The translations under genes were made by a program, and so were the position numbers. This document shows, in pieces, positions 1 through 11,737 of a stretch of DNA of 64,000 nt. The DNA lies in NCBI GenBank assembly GCA_033964015.1, contig CM066913.1, positions 27,554,790 through 27,618,789 of the forward strand. Reading direction: 5' to 3'. Position 1 is the stretch's first letter. The number at the start of each line of letters is the position of its first letter. A model generated the notes under the pieces. The model ran no database searches and was not told where the DNA came from. It saw only the letters and a list, made by a program, of their open reading frames with translations. The stretch is from Scolanthus callimorphus (lineage: Eukaryota; Cnidaria; Anthozoa; Actiniaria; Edwardsiidae).

Positions 1-201
1 GTGCTAGGTAGCAAAAACGTTTCAAACGTCCTCTCCCACGAGAAAAAAAATTCGTCTTTTTTGCCTGTTCTTCTGGAAACAAGTAAAGGAACAATGAAAA
101 CAACGATTCCAATTTTCACTTCCACCGCGTTAGATTCGATATAGCTAATTACATCGGTTACGTACAGAGAAAATTTGAGAAATACGTAGAAAAGCTCCAA
201 A

Positions 202-478
202 TACAATCGCGGACAAAATGTGTTGTCGCCTATGTCGAAAACTGCTCATTTTAGCGGCATTGACAACTTAAAAAAAATTTTCTCCTAAAAAAAGGTTCAT
301 CACAACCCCCCTTCCCCACACAATGTTGTTGATGAATAGACTTTGAAATGCCAACATGATCATCCCCTAGGCACAACATTGAACGGGGGAGAGGGGGAGG
401 GGAAAGGGTGCCTGTGTATATGCTCTGAATTATGTATGGTTTGTCAATTAGGCGACAACAATTTTGTCCCGGATTGTA
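202..478. mobile_element. MITE inside tandem unit, copy 1
   Basis: Imperfect terminal inverted repeats of about 28 bp begin with TACAATCGCGGACAAAAT and end with ATTTTGTCCCGGATTGTA, and both ends carry TA. Length is about 277 bp with a G-rich interior (GGGGGAGAGGGGGAGGGG). The TA at each end suggests a Tc1/mariner-type target duplication, which is an inference. No coding capacity is seen. Confidence 0.7.
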
Positions 479-1868
479 TTTAGTACGTTTTTCGTTTTCT
501 TTAAAAAGAAACAAAGAAGCATGGGCTGATATATCGGTGGTGTATGAGACTCGATAGGCATGATATAAAAGGGTAATTAGATTTGCTGTAATTGTCTAGC
601 AACAATGAAAATATGATCAGTTTAAGAGAATTTGAGTCACGCGCGCGAGCAAAGAAATGGTACACGAGAAAAATCGGATTCGAAGCCACAACTACGGAAG
701 AAAAAGAGCTTAACCTGGGCTTTCTGCGATCTCAGACTGGGATGAAGTGTTCAGTACTCTCGAAAAGATATTGTATAACAGCGGAAATTCCAGTATATTG
801 CGAATTCCCAGTAAAAAAGAAAGGAACAGACGGGAGAAAAAACACTCCAGATTGAAAAATTCGGCACAGCGAAAGGAAGGCGCTGGTACGGCCGGGAGAG
901 AAACTGTACGCAATAAACCTATAAAAGATAAAACTATAGAAACTTTCCTGAAGAATAGTCAAAATCATCAACAGAAACGAAAACGGCTTACAAACTAAGG
1001 AATGAAACGTGAACATTGCGTTTTTTAAATTCCCAGAAATGAACCGGATATGACGTAATGCTAGAGCGCACGGCTTTATATCGCACACTAGCTTCTAGAA
1101 GATGTTAATATTAATATGATTTAACGAGTTATTTATTTTTTATTTATTCATTTTTATGATTTGTTGTAAATATGTATTTACAACAGCACTCACTTGTAAC
1201 ATATACTCGTTATGAAAAAATTGCACGGCTGTGAACAAATCGCCAACGGGTTACACGGGTAACGCTTCGGCAACAAAGAAAAGTAACTAGAGTCATTATT
1301 CATCTTTTTTAATCTAGTGTTACTCGTGTTACCCGTCCCCGGTCTCTCTCGGTTGAATCTAGTGAGTTTATTACTGCATCGGCAAATATTTCACGAGTTA
1401 AGAATTTATCAATCTTTGCTTTGCTATAAGTTGTGAAGTCGTCTTTTCGCACTTGTTTTGAGTGCAGTTTTTAAGCCTACAAATAACTTCTATCAGACCA
1501 CAAACACCTTGCGCTCAAATCCGAGTTATTCGCCTGAATTTCATCCATTTCATAACCAAAACAGCACCAAACTATTCTTGAAAACTTGAATTGACACAAG
1601 AATTGCTTCAAGTTCTGAAGAAACGTGCCTAACGTAATCAAAAGTAGCCGCTTTTATGGGAACGCACGTGCTAGGTAGCAAAAACGTTTCAAACGTCCTC
1701 TCCCACGAGAAAAAAAATTCGTCTTTTTTGCCTGTTCTTCTGGAAACAAGTAAAGGAACAATGAAAACAACGATTCCAATTTTCACTTCCACCGCGTTAG
1801 ATTCGATATAGCTAATTACATCGGTTACGTACAGAGAAAATTTGAGAAATACGTAGAAAAGCTCCAAA

Positions 1869-2146
1869 TACAATCGCGGACAAAATGTGTTGTCGCCTAT
1901 GTCGAAAACTGCTCATTTTAGCGGCATTGACAACTTAAAAAAAATTTTCTCCTAAAAAAAGGTTCATCACAACCCCCCTTCCCCCACACAATGTTGTTGA
2001 TGAATAGACTTTGAAATGCCAACATGATCATCCCCTAGGCACAACATTGAACGGGGGAGAGGGGGAGGGGAAAGGGTGCCTGTGTATATGCTCTGAATTA
2101 TGTATGGTTTGTCAATTAGGCGACAACAATTTTGTCCCGGATTGTA
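1869..2146. mobile_element. MITE inside tandem unit, copy 2
   Basis: This is the same element as at 202-478, with the same ends and TA borders, at the same place within the 1.67 kb unit. Confidence 0.7.
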
Positions 2147-3537
2147 TTTAGTACGTTTTTCGTTTTCTTTAAAAAGAAACAAAGAAGCATGGGCTGATAT
2201 ATTGGTGGTGTATGAGACTCGATAGGCATGATATAAAAGGGTAATTAGATTTGCTGTAATTGTCTAGCAACAATGAAAATATGATCAGTTTAAGAGAATT
2301 TGAGTCACGCGCGCGAGCAAAGAAATGGTACACGAGAAAAATCGGATTCGAAGCCACAACTACGGAAGAAAAAGAGCTTAACCTGGGCTTTCTGCGATCT
2401 CAGACTGGGATGAAGTGTTCAGTACTCTCGAAAAGATATTGTATAACAGCGGAAATTCCAGTATATTGCGAATTCCCAGTAAAAAAAGAAAGGAACAGAC
2501 GGGAGAAAAACACTCCAGATTGAAAAATTCGGCACAGCGAAAGGAAGGCGCTGGTACGGCCGGGAGAGAAACTGTACGCAATAAACCTATAAAAGATAAA
2601 ACTATAGAAACTTTCCTGAAGAATAGTCAAAATCATCAACAGAAACGAAAACGGCTTACAAACTAAGGAATGAAACGTGAACATTGCGTTTTTTAAATTC
2701 CCAGAAATGAACCGGATATGACGTAATGCTAGAGCGCACGGCTTTATATCGCACACTAGCTTCTAGAAGATGTTAATATTAATATGATTTAACGAGTTAT
2801 TTATTTTTTTATTTATTCATTTTTATGATTATTGTTGTAAATATGTATTTACAACAGCACTCACTTGTAACATATACTCGTTATGAAAAAATTGCACGGC
2901 TGTGAACAAATCGCCAACGGGTTACACGGGTAACGCTTCGGCAACAAAGAAAAGTAACTAGAGTCATTATTCATCTTTTTAATCTAGTGTTACTCGTGTT
3001 ACCCGTCCCGGTCTCTCTCGGTTGAATCTAGTGAGTTTATTACTGCATCGGCAAATATTTCACGAGTTAAGAATTTATCAATCTTTGCTTTGCTATAAGT
3101 TGTGAAGTCGTCTTTTCGCACTTGTTTTGAGTGCAGTTTTTAAGCCTACAAATAACTTCTATCAGACCACAAACACCTTGCGCTCAAATCCGAGTTATTC
3201 GCCTGAATTTCATCCATTTCATAACCAAAACAGCACCAAACTATTCTTGAAAACTTGAATTGACACAAGAATTGCTTCAAGTTCTGAAGAAACGTGCCTA
3301 ACGTAATCAAAAGTAGCCGCTTTTATGGGAACGCACGTGCTAGGTAGCAAAAACGTTTCAAACGTCCTCTCCCACGAGAAAAAAAATTCGTCTTTTTTGC
3401 CTGTTCTTCTGGAAACAAGTAAAGGAACAATGAAAACAACGATTCCAATTTTCACTTCCACCGCGTTAGATTCGATATAGCTAATTACATCGGTTACGTA
3501 CAGAGAAAATTTGAGAAATACGTAGAAAAGCTCCAAA

Positions 3538-3816
3538 TACAATCGCGGACAAAATGTGTTGTCGCCTATGTCGAAAACTGCTCATTTTAGCGGCATTGAC
3601 AACTTAAAAAAAATTTTTCTCCTAAAAAAAGGTTCATCACAACCCCCCTTCCCCCACACAATGTTGTTGATGAATAGACTTTGAAATGCCAACATGATCA
3701 TCCCCTAGGCACAACATTGAACGGGGGAGAGGGGGAGGGGAAAGGGTGCCTGTGTATATGCTCTGAATTATGTATGGTTTGTCAATTAGGCGACAACAAT
3801 TTTGTCCCGGATTGTA
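3538..3816. mobile_element. MITE inside tandem unit, copy 3
   Basis: This is the same element as at 202-478, at the same place within the third unit. Confidence 0.7.
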
Positions 3817-5211
3817 TTTAGTACGTTTTTCGTTTTCTTTAAAAAGAAACAAAGAAGCATGGGCTGATATATCGGTGGTGTATGAGACTCGATAGGCATG
3901 ATATAAAAGGGTAATTAGATTTGCTGTAATTGTCTAGCAACAATGAAAATATGATCAGTTTAAGAGAATTTTGAGTCACGCGCGCGAGCAAAGAAATGGT
4001 ACACGAGAAAAATCGGATTCGAAGCCACAACTACGGAAGAAAAAGAGCTTAACCTGGGCTTTCTGCGATCTCAGACTGGGATGAAGTGTTCAGTACTCTC
4101 GAAAAGATATTGTATAACAGCGGAAATTCCAGTATATTGCGAATTCCCAGTAAAAAAAGAAAGGAACAGACGGGAGAAAAACACTCCAGATTGAAAAATT
4201 CGGCACAGCGAAAGGAAGGCGCTGGTACGGCCGGGAGAGAAACTGTACGCAATAAACCTATAAAAGATAAAACTATAGAAACTTTCCTGAAGAATAGTCA
4301 AAATCATCAACAGAAACGAAAACGGCTTACAAACTAAGGAATGAAACGTGAACATTGCGTTTTTTAAATTCCCAGAAATGAACCGGATATGACGTAATGC
4401 TAGAGCGCACGGCTTTATATCGCACACTAGCTTCTAGAAGATGTTAATATTAATATGATTTAACGAGTTATTTATTTTTTTATTTATTCATTTTTATGAT
4501 CTATTGTTGTAAATATGTATTTACAACAGCACTCACTTGTAACATATACTCGTTATGAAAAAATTGCACGGCTGTGAACAAATCGCCAACGGGTTACACG
4601 GGTAACGCTTCGGCAACAAAGAAAAGTAACTAGAGTCATTATTCATCTTTTTTAATCTAGTGTTACTCGTGTTACCCGTCCCCGGTCTCTCTCGGTTGAA
4701 TCTAGTGAGTTTATTACTGCATCGGCAAATATTTCACGAGTTAAGAATTTATCAATCTTTGCTTTGCTATAAGTTGTGAAGTCGTCTTTTCGCACTTGTT
4801 TTGAGTGCAGTTTTTAAGCCTACAAATAACTTCTATCAGACCACAAACACCTTGCGCTCAAATCCGAGTTATTCGCCTGAATTTCATCCATTTCATAACC
4901 AAAACAGCACCAAACTATTCTTGAAAACTTGAATTGACACAAGAATTGCTTCAAGTTCTGAAGAAACGTGCCTAACGTAATCAAAAGTAGCCGCTTTTAT
5001 GGGAACGCACGTGCTAGGTAGCAAAAACGTTTCAAACGTCCTCTCCCACGAGAAAAAAAATTCGTCTTTTTTGCCTGTTCTTCTGGAAACAAGTAAAGGA
5101 ACAATGAAAACAACGATTCCAATTTTCACTTCCACCGCGTTAGATTCGATATAGCTAATTACATCGGTTTCGTACAGAGAAAATTTGAGAAATACGTAGA
5201 AAAGCTCCAAA

Positions 5212-5488
5212 TACAATCGCGGACAAAATGTGTTGTCGCCTATGTCGAAAACTGCTCATTTTAGCGGCATTGACAACTTAAAAAAAAATTTCTCCTAAAA
5301 AAAGGTTCATCACAACCCCCCTTCCCCCACACAATGTTGTTGATGAATAGACTTTGAAATGCCAACATGATCATCCCTAGGCACAACATTGAACGGGGGA
5401 GAGGGGGAGGGGAAAGGGTGCCTGTGTATATGCTCTGAATTATGTATGGTTTGTCAATTAGGCGACAACAATTTTGTCCCGGATTGTA
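5212..5488. mobile_element. MITE at the right edge of the tandem array
   Basis: This is the fourth copy of the element at 202-478. Homology to the tandem unit ends at its right terminus (GGATTGTA), after which the sequence is unrelated. The element therefore marks the right breakpoint of the array. Confidence 0.75.
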
Positions 5489-5640
5489 GGTTATATAGGG
5501 TTATCGTCACATTGATTATTTTCATGGTATACCATACTTTTCATATACTTTTAAATTCAAATAAATCAAAATTGTAGATGTATATAATGGAAATTGTAAC
5601 ACGCTTATATATTTGAAATTGCATGGCAGACAGACGCTAA
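5489..5640. other. Unique AT-rich spacer
   Basis: This short AT-rich sequence lies between the tandem array and the next inverted repeat. Nothing recognisable was seen. Confidence 0.5.
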
Positions 5641-5641
5641 T

Positions 5642-5736
5642 GTATATGTAGTGCAGTATGCCCGAGTTCACCGCTTTCCCGAGTCAAATCCGAGTCCGAG
5701 TCAAATCCGAGCCCGAGTCAAAAGTCCGAGTCAGCT
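5642..5736 (+). repeat. Left arm of a 5.35 kb inverted pair
   Basis: The arm holds GTATATGTAGTGCAGT followed by short tandem blocks of the type GAGTCAAATCCGAGTCC. The reverse complement, with the same order of blocks, lies at 10882-10992. This suggests the two ends of one large foldback element, or two copies of one element in opposite orientation. Confidence 0.7.
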
Positions 5737-6312
5737 ATATTTTTGTTCCAAAATAGGGAATTTCTGCATTGAAAATATACTATGGCTTTTCCCTGGCTTG
5801 ATTAGCACAAAATACGCTTAACAAAGAAAATACAAATTAGGTTTCTTCATGTGCTTATGCTTTTTTCAAGTTTTGATGTTCGGCAACAACATATCGCCGC
5901 CGATGGTGTTATTTTTGGACAGAAGTGGGTCTATTGCCATGGATCGCTTAAATTATAACATTATCATCAGATAGCAAAACAACTGTATACGAGTTTTAGT
6001 GGGCCATAATATAAAAAGAATCGACAATTTTGATAGCGGTAAACAGGCGTTATTTTAGATAATTCAAGCAGGTCTCCGAAGCTTATTTGTTCGCTCTCGA
6101 AGCTTCTCTTTACGTTGCGGTTTCTTTTGTTTCTACTTTTCTAAGTGCCAAAAAGCGCGTGAAAATACAATATAGCATATCAGTTATAATTAATTATTTA
6201 ATGAGAATGAAAGGCCTGACTTCAGCTGACTTGCAGAATGCTAGTTGGTATTTTTAAAATACTTGTAATGCAGATAAGCTCAGGTTTAAAAGAGGACAAA
6301 CGACGGGCCACA
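5737..6312. other. Intergenic sequence, no feature seen
   Basis: The sequence is AT-rich and all frames are interrupted by stops. No repeat match elsewhere in the window was noticed. Confidence 0.4.
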
Positions 6313-6440
6313 GTCGACGTGTTATAGCGGAACGCGTAGCGGAGCCCCATAGCTACATGCAGGAGGAAAAGAAACAACACAAAAGTGTATATGCATCGAC
6401 CTGTTTTGTGATGGACTTCCGGTTTGTCCGTGGTTCCGTC
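6313..6440 (-). mobile_element. Hairpin-end of the GGAGC element family (element D, left end)
   Basis: TTATAGCGGAACGCGTAGCGGAGCCCCATA is followed by a block containing GCTACATGCAGGAG and GTGTATATGCATC. The reverse complement of the same block lies at 15500-15605 in element A. The matching opposite terminus lies at 10670-10770, so a 4.45 kb member with later insertions could span 6.3-10.8 kb. That span is inferred. Confidence 0.55.
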
Positions 6441-7560
6441 GTCGCACAGGTAGCCCACCAGTTTTGAGCGGGAAAATGAGCACGCGCGCGCTTGAATTTT
6501 AGTTGTCGATTTTTATTTGAAAAGGGATTTTTTTCTTTAGATATTTTGTCATTTCGTGTTTGAATTGTCGACAAGTGAAGGAAATTTTTTTCTTGTTCTT
6601 CATCAAAAAACTGAAACGTTTCTGAAACAAATTGTGAAATCAAGGTATTTTAGACTAACAGTCAGATTTACCGGGATGAAGTCGAGACTGATATGTTGAT
6701 GAACACGGGAGTTTCACAAGGGAAAAGAAGCGAAGTCTGACAGTGGCACTAGAGACTAGAGTGAGGGAGAAAAACCAGCAGCGAGCGAATGACAAAACGA
6801 CCGCTCGATCGAAAGAGAACGGGAAATTAATGTCTTCAGTAGGAGGATGGAGGTTACCCTGGCTAACATGGTCGAAACCTTAAGATGTTAAAAAGGCAGA
6901 GACTATATAAATACAACGTTAAAAAGTGACCAGAACATTTTTCGTAGTCTCAGAGGAAAGGAAAGATAGACTAGAACAACAGCGCGGGATGACCGAAGGT
7001 TGAAACTCGGAAGACTGTCGTCGTGCCGTGAAGGAAAAATATTCTCAAGGTAGGTCCTTGCCCCGAAAAAAGTTTAAGATTCAACCGCAGTTTTAACTTT
7101 AAAAGTTTTAACTTTTAACTTTAAAAAGTTTTAAATTTTCATTCAAGTTTTTTTCGCGCCCCGGAGGCTCGCCACGCTAGTTGGAAAATAATTATGAAAG
7201 TTCATATAAAAACGATCGTGGCTGCTCGGGTAGATTTGCGTTAGTTGTTTATTTGAGGATTGCAAGTGGAATACCGTCGCATGTTTTAAGTGATTTCAGT
7301 TTGACAGCGATTCTACTTCCGTTGCCATAGCTTTGAGTGATATTGTAGTTTGGGAGAATTTAAGTATATTTATTTGCTTGCCAAAAGCAGCCATCTTGAA
7401 TGAATTGAACGTCGAACTTTACGTCGGTCATCAAAAAAACTATGCAATGGAATCTCCAGACGCTTCCAAACTTCCGATTTAGGCAATGGTACAGTAATTC
7501 TTGAATTTACTAACCTGTCACTCTTAAAATTTTTTGAATATTTTATCCATTTCGCTGAGG
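6441..7560. other. Intergenic sequence, no feature seen
   Basis: No convincing ORF or splice-bounded exon was seen. The start resembles 56330-56380 in a GC-alternating tract (GCACGCGCGCG), which may mark a shared dispersed repeat. Confidence 0.4.
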
Positions 7561-8822
7561 TTTGACTTCCCTAGCCAGAGTGTAGGTTTTGGCCGAGGGT
7601 CGAGTGTCGAGGGTAAGACGTCGAGGGTCGAGGGTAAAATGTCGAGGGTCGAGGGTAAAATGTCGAGGGTCGAGGGTAAAATGTCGAGGGTCGAGGGTAA
7701 AATGTCGAGGGTCCATTTTTTTTCTTTTTCTCAGGGTCTATTTCTTTTTAAATGCAAATTCTCGGTTTCCCCCGCTTTATTCGCTCACATGCCCGCATGT
7801 TGGTAAAAGCGTCCTGCAGATGCTTCTTCAGACTTGCCGCTACAAGTTTTCTTATCGCAGACATTTGTCAATCAAACCTTTTGCTTCGCTAATTAGACTG
7901 CACGTGAAGGGAAGCAAAATCTTCTGTTTAACCGTGGAAATCTCTAAAGTGAAACAGCAAAATTCGAAGCAAACTTGCCGAGTCTGAGTATTTTGGGCAA
8001 GAAAAGATTAATGTTTTGCTTTTATTCAATCTTCGGGAAACCAAGATTTCCGCGGTATTTTCACAACCTATTTCTAGCGCTCACTTCACTAGAGTCCTTC
8101 GTGAAAGATCGCAAATGATATTCGACCTAACTTCATTTCGCCTCGTTTATTGTGCTACCTATCCCTGAGTCTCCTAAAGTTAGCTGTAGTATAATGAGTA
8201 GCATGGAAGCAAAACTAGTAAGTGCTGGGTATAAAATTACGTCGGCGATTGCTTCTGCGCTGGCAGCATATCGTAATGGGACTACCAACACTCCAGTTCA
8301 TTGCCAGTTGAAGAACGCCGAGTTCAAAATCTTCGAAAAACACCAGTTCGATGAACGTAGAGTGGACTTCCTTTGGTTTGATATCATCTCAGACCAAAAG
8401 ATGTTTATTGTTGTTCTCATTTGTGTTCTCCTGTTTGAGCAAGATCCGCGTGCCGCACGCTCGGTACGCTCTGTCGAGGAAACTTTTCTCTCCTGGCGAA
8501 AAACCACAACAAATCTGCCACAGTTTTAGGGAATTTGATTTTGAAAAAGATTGCCCGAAATGTACGCCTGGAGTTTTCGGGAAACCTTTTGTTTTATCCC
8601 GCTCCACGAAGGTCGAAAAAGGTGGGAAAATTCTCAGCACAACTGGTGTCGGAGTCTATCCGCGTATCAGTCAGGAAAACCCAAATTTGCATTCTTTAAA
8701 AAATATTTCAACATGTATCACGGGAAAAATTATTTCATTTATTTGCAGAAAAAAAACTGGACCCTCGACATTTTACCCTCGACCCTCGACCAAAACCTAC
8801 ACTCCCCTAGCCAGCGTCAAAT
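7561..8822. mobile_element. Foldback element with minisatellite arms
   Basis: The left arm (about 7561-7715) reads TTTGAC, a CTAG box, AGTGTAGGTTTTGG, then repeats of GTCGAGGGTCGAGGGTAAAAT. The right arm (about 8757-8822) is its reverse complement with fewer repeats. The 1.0 kb between the arms has several overlapping ORFs of 100-176 codons, none with a recognisable domain. The design of inverted minisatellite-bearing ends around a non-coding middle fits a foldback-type element. Confidence 0.65.
7590..7715 (+). repeat. GTCGAGGGT minisatellite
   Basis: Five or so tandem copies of a 21 bp unit, GTCGAGGGTCGAGGGTAAAA plus T, form most of the left arm of the foldback. The periodic ORFs read here (VEGKMSR-type repeats) are products of the repeat, not evidence of a gene. 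Confidence 0.85.
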
Positions 8823-9500
8823 GCAGAGAAAAGAGGCCTCTGCTAGCAGGGAAAGGTTTGACTGAGGAAACAAGTTACTAAGCTAACTCTTGACTGCTTG
8901 ATTTAATTTGCAGTTTTCCAAGATATTTTTCTGGCTCATAAATAGGGAGTACTTCACAGTGTTTTCCACTTATAACAGTGAAGTGGAGATTTTAATCAAA
9001 ATAGATTATTTTGTTTCACTTTTTCAAATAATATCTTGGATACCAAATACCGATTACGTCCTCAGTTGTAGCGCAAGTTTATTTGAGTTTATTTTTGTAG
9101 GCTCCCAAATCACTTTTAAGTTAAGTTTTTAAATAAAAGTGTAACTATACTTTATAAAACCATGGACTATGGAAACCACTCACAAAGTGCATCATTCACA
9201 GTTGAAGGGGAATCAAGTGAAAATTTACAGGAAAAGAAACAAATAACGGAATTCAAAATAGCATGTTTTCTTAGAACAAAATATAATCTCCCTCATGATA
9301 TTTGGCCTTTCAAATTCAATAAAAACCTCGGATAATTCACAGATAATTCACCAGTCATAAAAATGAAAAAAGTGAACCTACAATCATTGTATCTGTGACT
9401 AGCTTCATGTAATTTTTTTCAAAGTCATCTTGTGAGGATTTGCTAATTCCTGCAGTCATCACACTCAGTGGAATATCCTCAGTACTGACTGTAAGGCAAA
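8823..9500. other. Intergenic sequence, no feature seen
   Basis: AT-rich sequence with no supported gene or repeat. Confidence 0.4.
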
Positions 9501-9507
9501 AGCACAT

Positions 9508-9716
9508 AAATTGTGTGGTTCCAGAAAGTATTCATCGCATGAGGGCTTGGAAATTCTAGAGTGGTTGGAGGTCAATTTACCTGTTTTTTTTTTTTTCATG
9601 CAAATACTCAGCGATTTTCCTTTGGAAATTCCAGAGGGGTGTGTCACTTTTCAACACCCTTCCGTGGAGTGAGGGGGAGGGGGGATATTTTCTGGAAACA
9701 CACACAACTGTGCACC
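9508..9716. mobile_element. MITE with TTCCAGAAA ends
   Basis: The left end TTGTGTGGTTCCAGAAAGTA is matched by the reverse complement of the right end, near TTTTCTGGAAACACACACAA. The inner motifs GGAAATTCCAGAG and CTTCCGTGGAGTGAGG also recur, inverted, at 12855-12950 and in part at 13085-13150. A poly-T tract lies in the middle. Confidence 0.55.
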
Positions 9717-10669
9717 AGAAATCCTTGAATTAGTGCCTGCTGGCCAACACTATCAACATAAAACATTCCTAAGCATATTATGTAATCTATCGGAAGCAAC
9801 TAATTCCTAAAATACTAAATAAAGTTCTTACCATAGCATAAGTACAAATGTGTCTGAAACTAATGCTTCCATTGCCATATGTTGGGATGAAAGAGTCCTC
9901 CCAGGCAATCAAACAGTGGAAAGAGGGAGTGATAAAACCTTTTTTCAATATACTCTTTTCAGAGTGGTGAATCTGAAAGACTGAATGTTATTCATTTTTA
10001 TGGCTTTTACAAAGATAATGGGACTCCAGTATGTTCCATTACTAAAATGTATAATAATATCCATCGCTATATGCTTTTTAGACTGGAAAGAAGATCTGTG
10101 TTAAAGTCATTCATCAGACTTATTGGTTACCAATTCTCTTTCAATTTCGGCGAAAGCAGCCAGAGATCGCTCTTGGACAGGCCATCCATGGCATAAGGCA
10201 AAAATAATATTAACATAATGACTGTAGTACATGGGCGGCAGAACATAAGTGAGGGGGCTGATTAGAGACTAGTATGGCAATGTAGTGGGCTGGGGGGAAG
10301 ACAGACAGACAAACATATTTGGAATCGTATACAAAATGTATATAGACTTTAAACCCAAATAAATTTAAATAAAAACGCATGTTTTCCCATTTTACAAACT
10401 CTTCAACATAATGTGTTTTAGGAGAGAGAGCACTATCATCTAAAAATTGTGCAATTTTCCTTTGCATTTGAATATTCTTGCCTGTACTTCAGGCTTCTCT
10501 TAGGCTTCTCTGTCCCCTAAAACCCAACGCAAAAGCTTGCCTTTTTTTTCTGAAGGAGGTTTTTTTTTACCTTACTTCACCAGGCCAAGCTTGTGCCAGT
10601 GTAGCAGGAACATACCAAAGAAAGCACTGTATACATATCAAGAGACAGGATTTCTTGAAAAGCATAATG
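9717..10669. other. Intergenic sequence, no feature seen
   Basis: No exon with convincing splice borders and no repeat structure was noticed. Confidence 0.4.
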
Positions 10670-10771
10670 TAACAAACCTATGTACAATGGCAACCTTGTT
10701 TTTGTTTTTTCACACAGAACAATTTGTAACCGGGAGCTCCGCTTTTAGCCAGTGGCTAAATCTATATATTA
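10670..10771 (-). mobile_element. GGAGC-family terminus (element D, right end)
   Basis: AACCGGGAGCTCCGCTTTTAGCCAGTGGCTAAATCTATATATT includes the perfect hairpin TTTAGCC-AGT-GGCTAAA. On its inner side is TACAATGGCAACCTTG, matching inner sequence of the same terminus at 58045-58065. The same terminus recurs at 14805, 24115, 28850 and 57985. Confidence 0.7.
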
Positions 10772-10881
10772 CGGTATCGATGTATGCATTCTGTTCCAAA
10801 ATAAACAAAGTGTAATTACCTGGAGCCATAGACTCAAATTCTAAATAAGTTATATATACATAATTGCAGTTTTTATCATTG

Positions 10882-10992
10882 ACTCGTAAATTTGACTCGG
10901 GCTCGGATTTGACTCGGACTCGGATTTGACTCGGGAAATGGATTTACTCCAGTATGCCCCTTACTCAATTAACTTTCACTGCACTACATATA
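10882..10992 (-). repeat. Right arm of a 5.35 kb inverted pair
   Basis: This is the reverse complement of 5642-5736. The CCGAGTCAAATC-type minisatellite and the flanking GTATATGTAGTGCAGT block occur in mirrored order. Confidence 0.7.
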
Positions 10993-11735
10993 CTTAAAAG
11001 TAAGCACACCAGGGTACTTTCATTTGATAATCAATAATTAATCGATTTTTCTAATAGCAAGACCAATTGAGAGAAAATCATATTTTTGAAGTCGGATTAA
11101 AGGCTTGTTCTCATTGGAACACAAGCATGCATGCAAGCACAACCGCAAGGATATAAAACTCATACATTGCCCTTTTGTGGCTCACACTAGAATGCAAGCG
11201 CAGACACACGCAATAGAAAATTCAAAAACTTTGTTTTTCTTTAGGTAAGAGATTCCAGACCTTTAATGTACACCAACTGTTACATCTGAAGAACACATTC
11301 CAAGAACTCGGTCCATTCTGGTACTTCTGTTGCTTCTTCTTTGAAGTATACAATGGGGATTTCAAAGGATACTACCATGGCAGCCAGAATGTACAGGGTC
11401 AGGTATGGAAAAATTATGTTTAAAGTTTCTTTACAGACTTCCACTCTAGATAAAGGTCAACTAACAGTAATATATAGATTTCGGCACTGCCTAAAAGCGC
11501 ACTGCCTAAAAGCGCAAATAACAACAATTAAGCACTACTTCACTGACAATCAGGCCACATATTTATTGAACTACAAATCCCTCATTATTAAGATGTTATT
11601 TTACACTTTTTATACACCTACTTCATAAATGAATAAAAAAGGTTGCACATGTACTGTTAAATAGCTAATTATTCACATCAGTATTTTACATGCATTTCAC
11701 AGATACAGTGTAGTAACCTAATATCCATGGAAAAC
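10993..11735. other. Intergenic sequence, no feature seen
   Basis: AT-rich sequence. A small direct repeat (CACTGCCTAAAAGCG twice, near 11487-11515) is the only structure noticed. Confidence 0.4.
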
Positions 11736-11737
11736 TG

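Larger units (their letters stand above)
1..5488. repeat. Tandem array of a 1.67 kb unit, 3.3 copies
   Basis: Near-identical units start at 1, 1668, 3337 and 5011, so the periods are 1667, 1669 and 1674; the fourth copy is partial and homology stops at about 5488. Differences are mostly one-base homopolymer changes and a small length change near the ATTGTTGTAAATA motif. Each unit holds a MITE (listed separately) and about 1.39 kb of other sequence. That sequence includes a near-palindrome TTGTAAATA-TG-TATTTACAA (1164-1183 in copy 1) and an inverted pair around GGGTTACACGGGTAAC / GTTACTCGTGTTACCC (about 1248-1340). Short ORFs recur in every copy but carry no recognisable domain, and one is broken by a single base in copy 3 (about 3970), which argues against coding. 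The array is open at the window's left edge. Confidence 0.95.

Noticed and set aside
1550..5216. ORFs recurring in each 1.67 kb unit (107, 118, 83 and 87 codons)
   Set aside because: They recur because the unit is repeated; they have no domain, overlap on both strands, and at least one is broken by a one-base indel between copies.
7590..7715. CRISPR-like array
   Set aside because: Units are directly adjacent without unique spacers, in a eukaryotic foldback arm.
8351..8881. 176-codon plus ORF
   Set aside because: It ends inside a foldback arm and has no recognisable domain or splice support.
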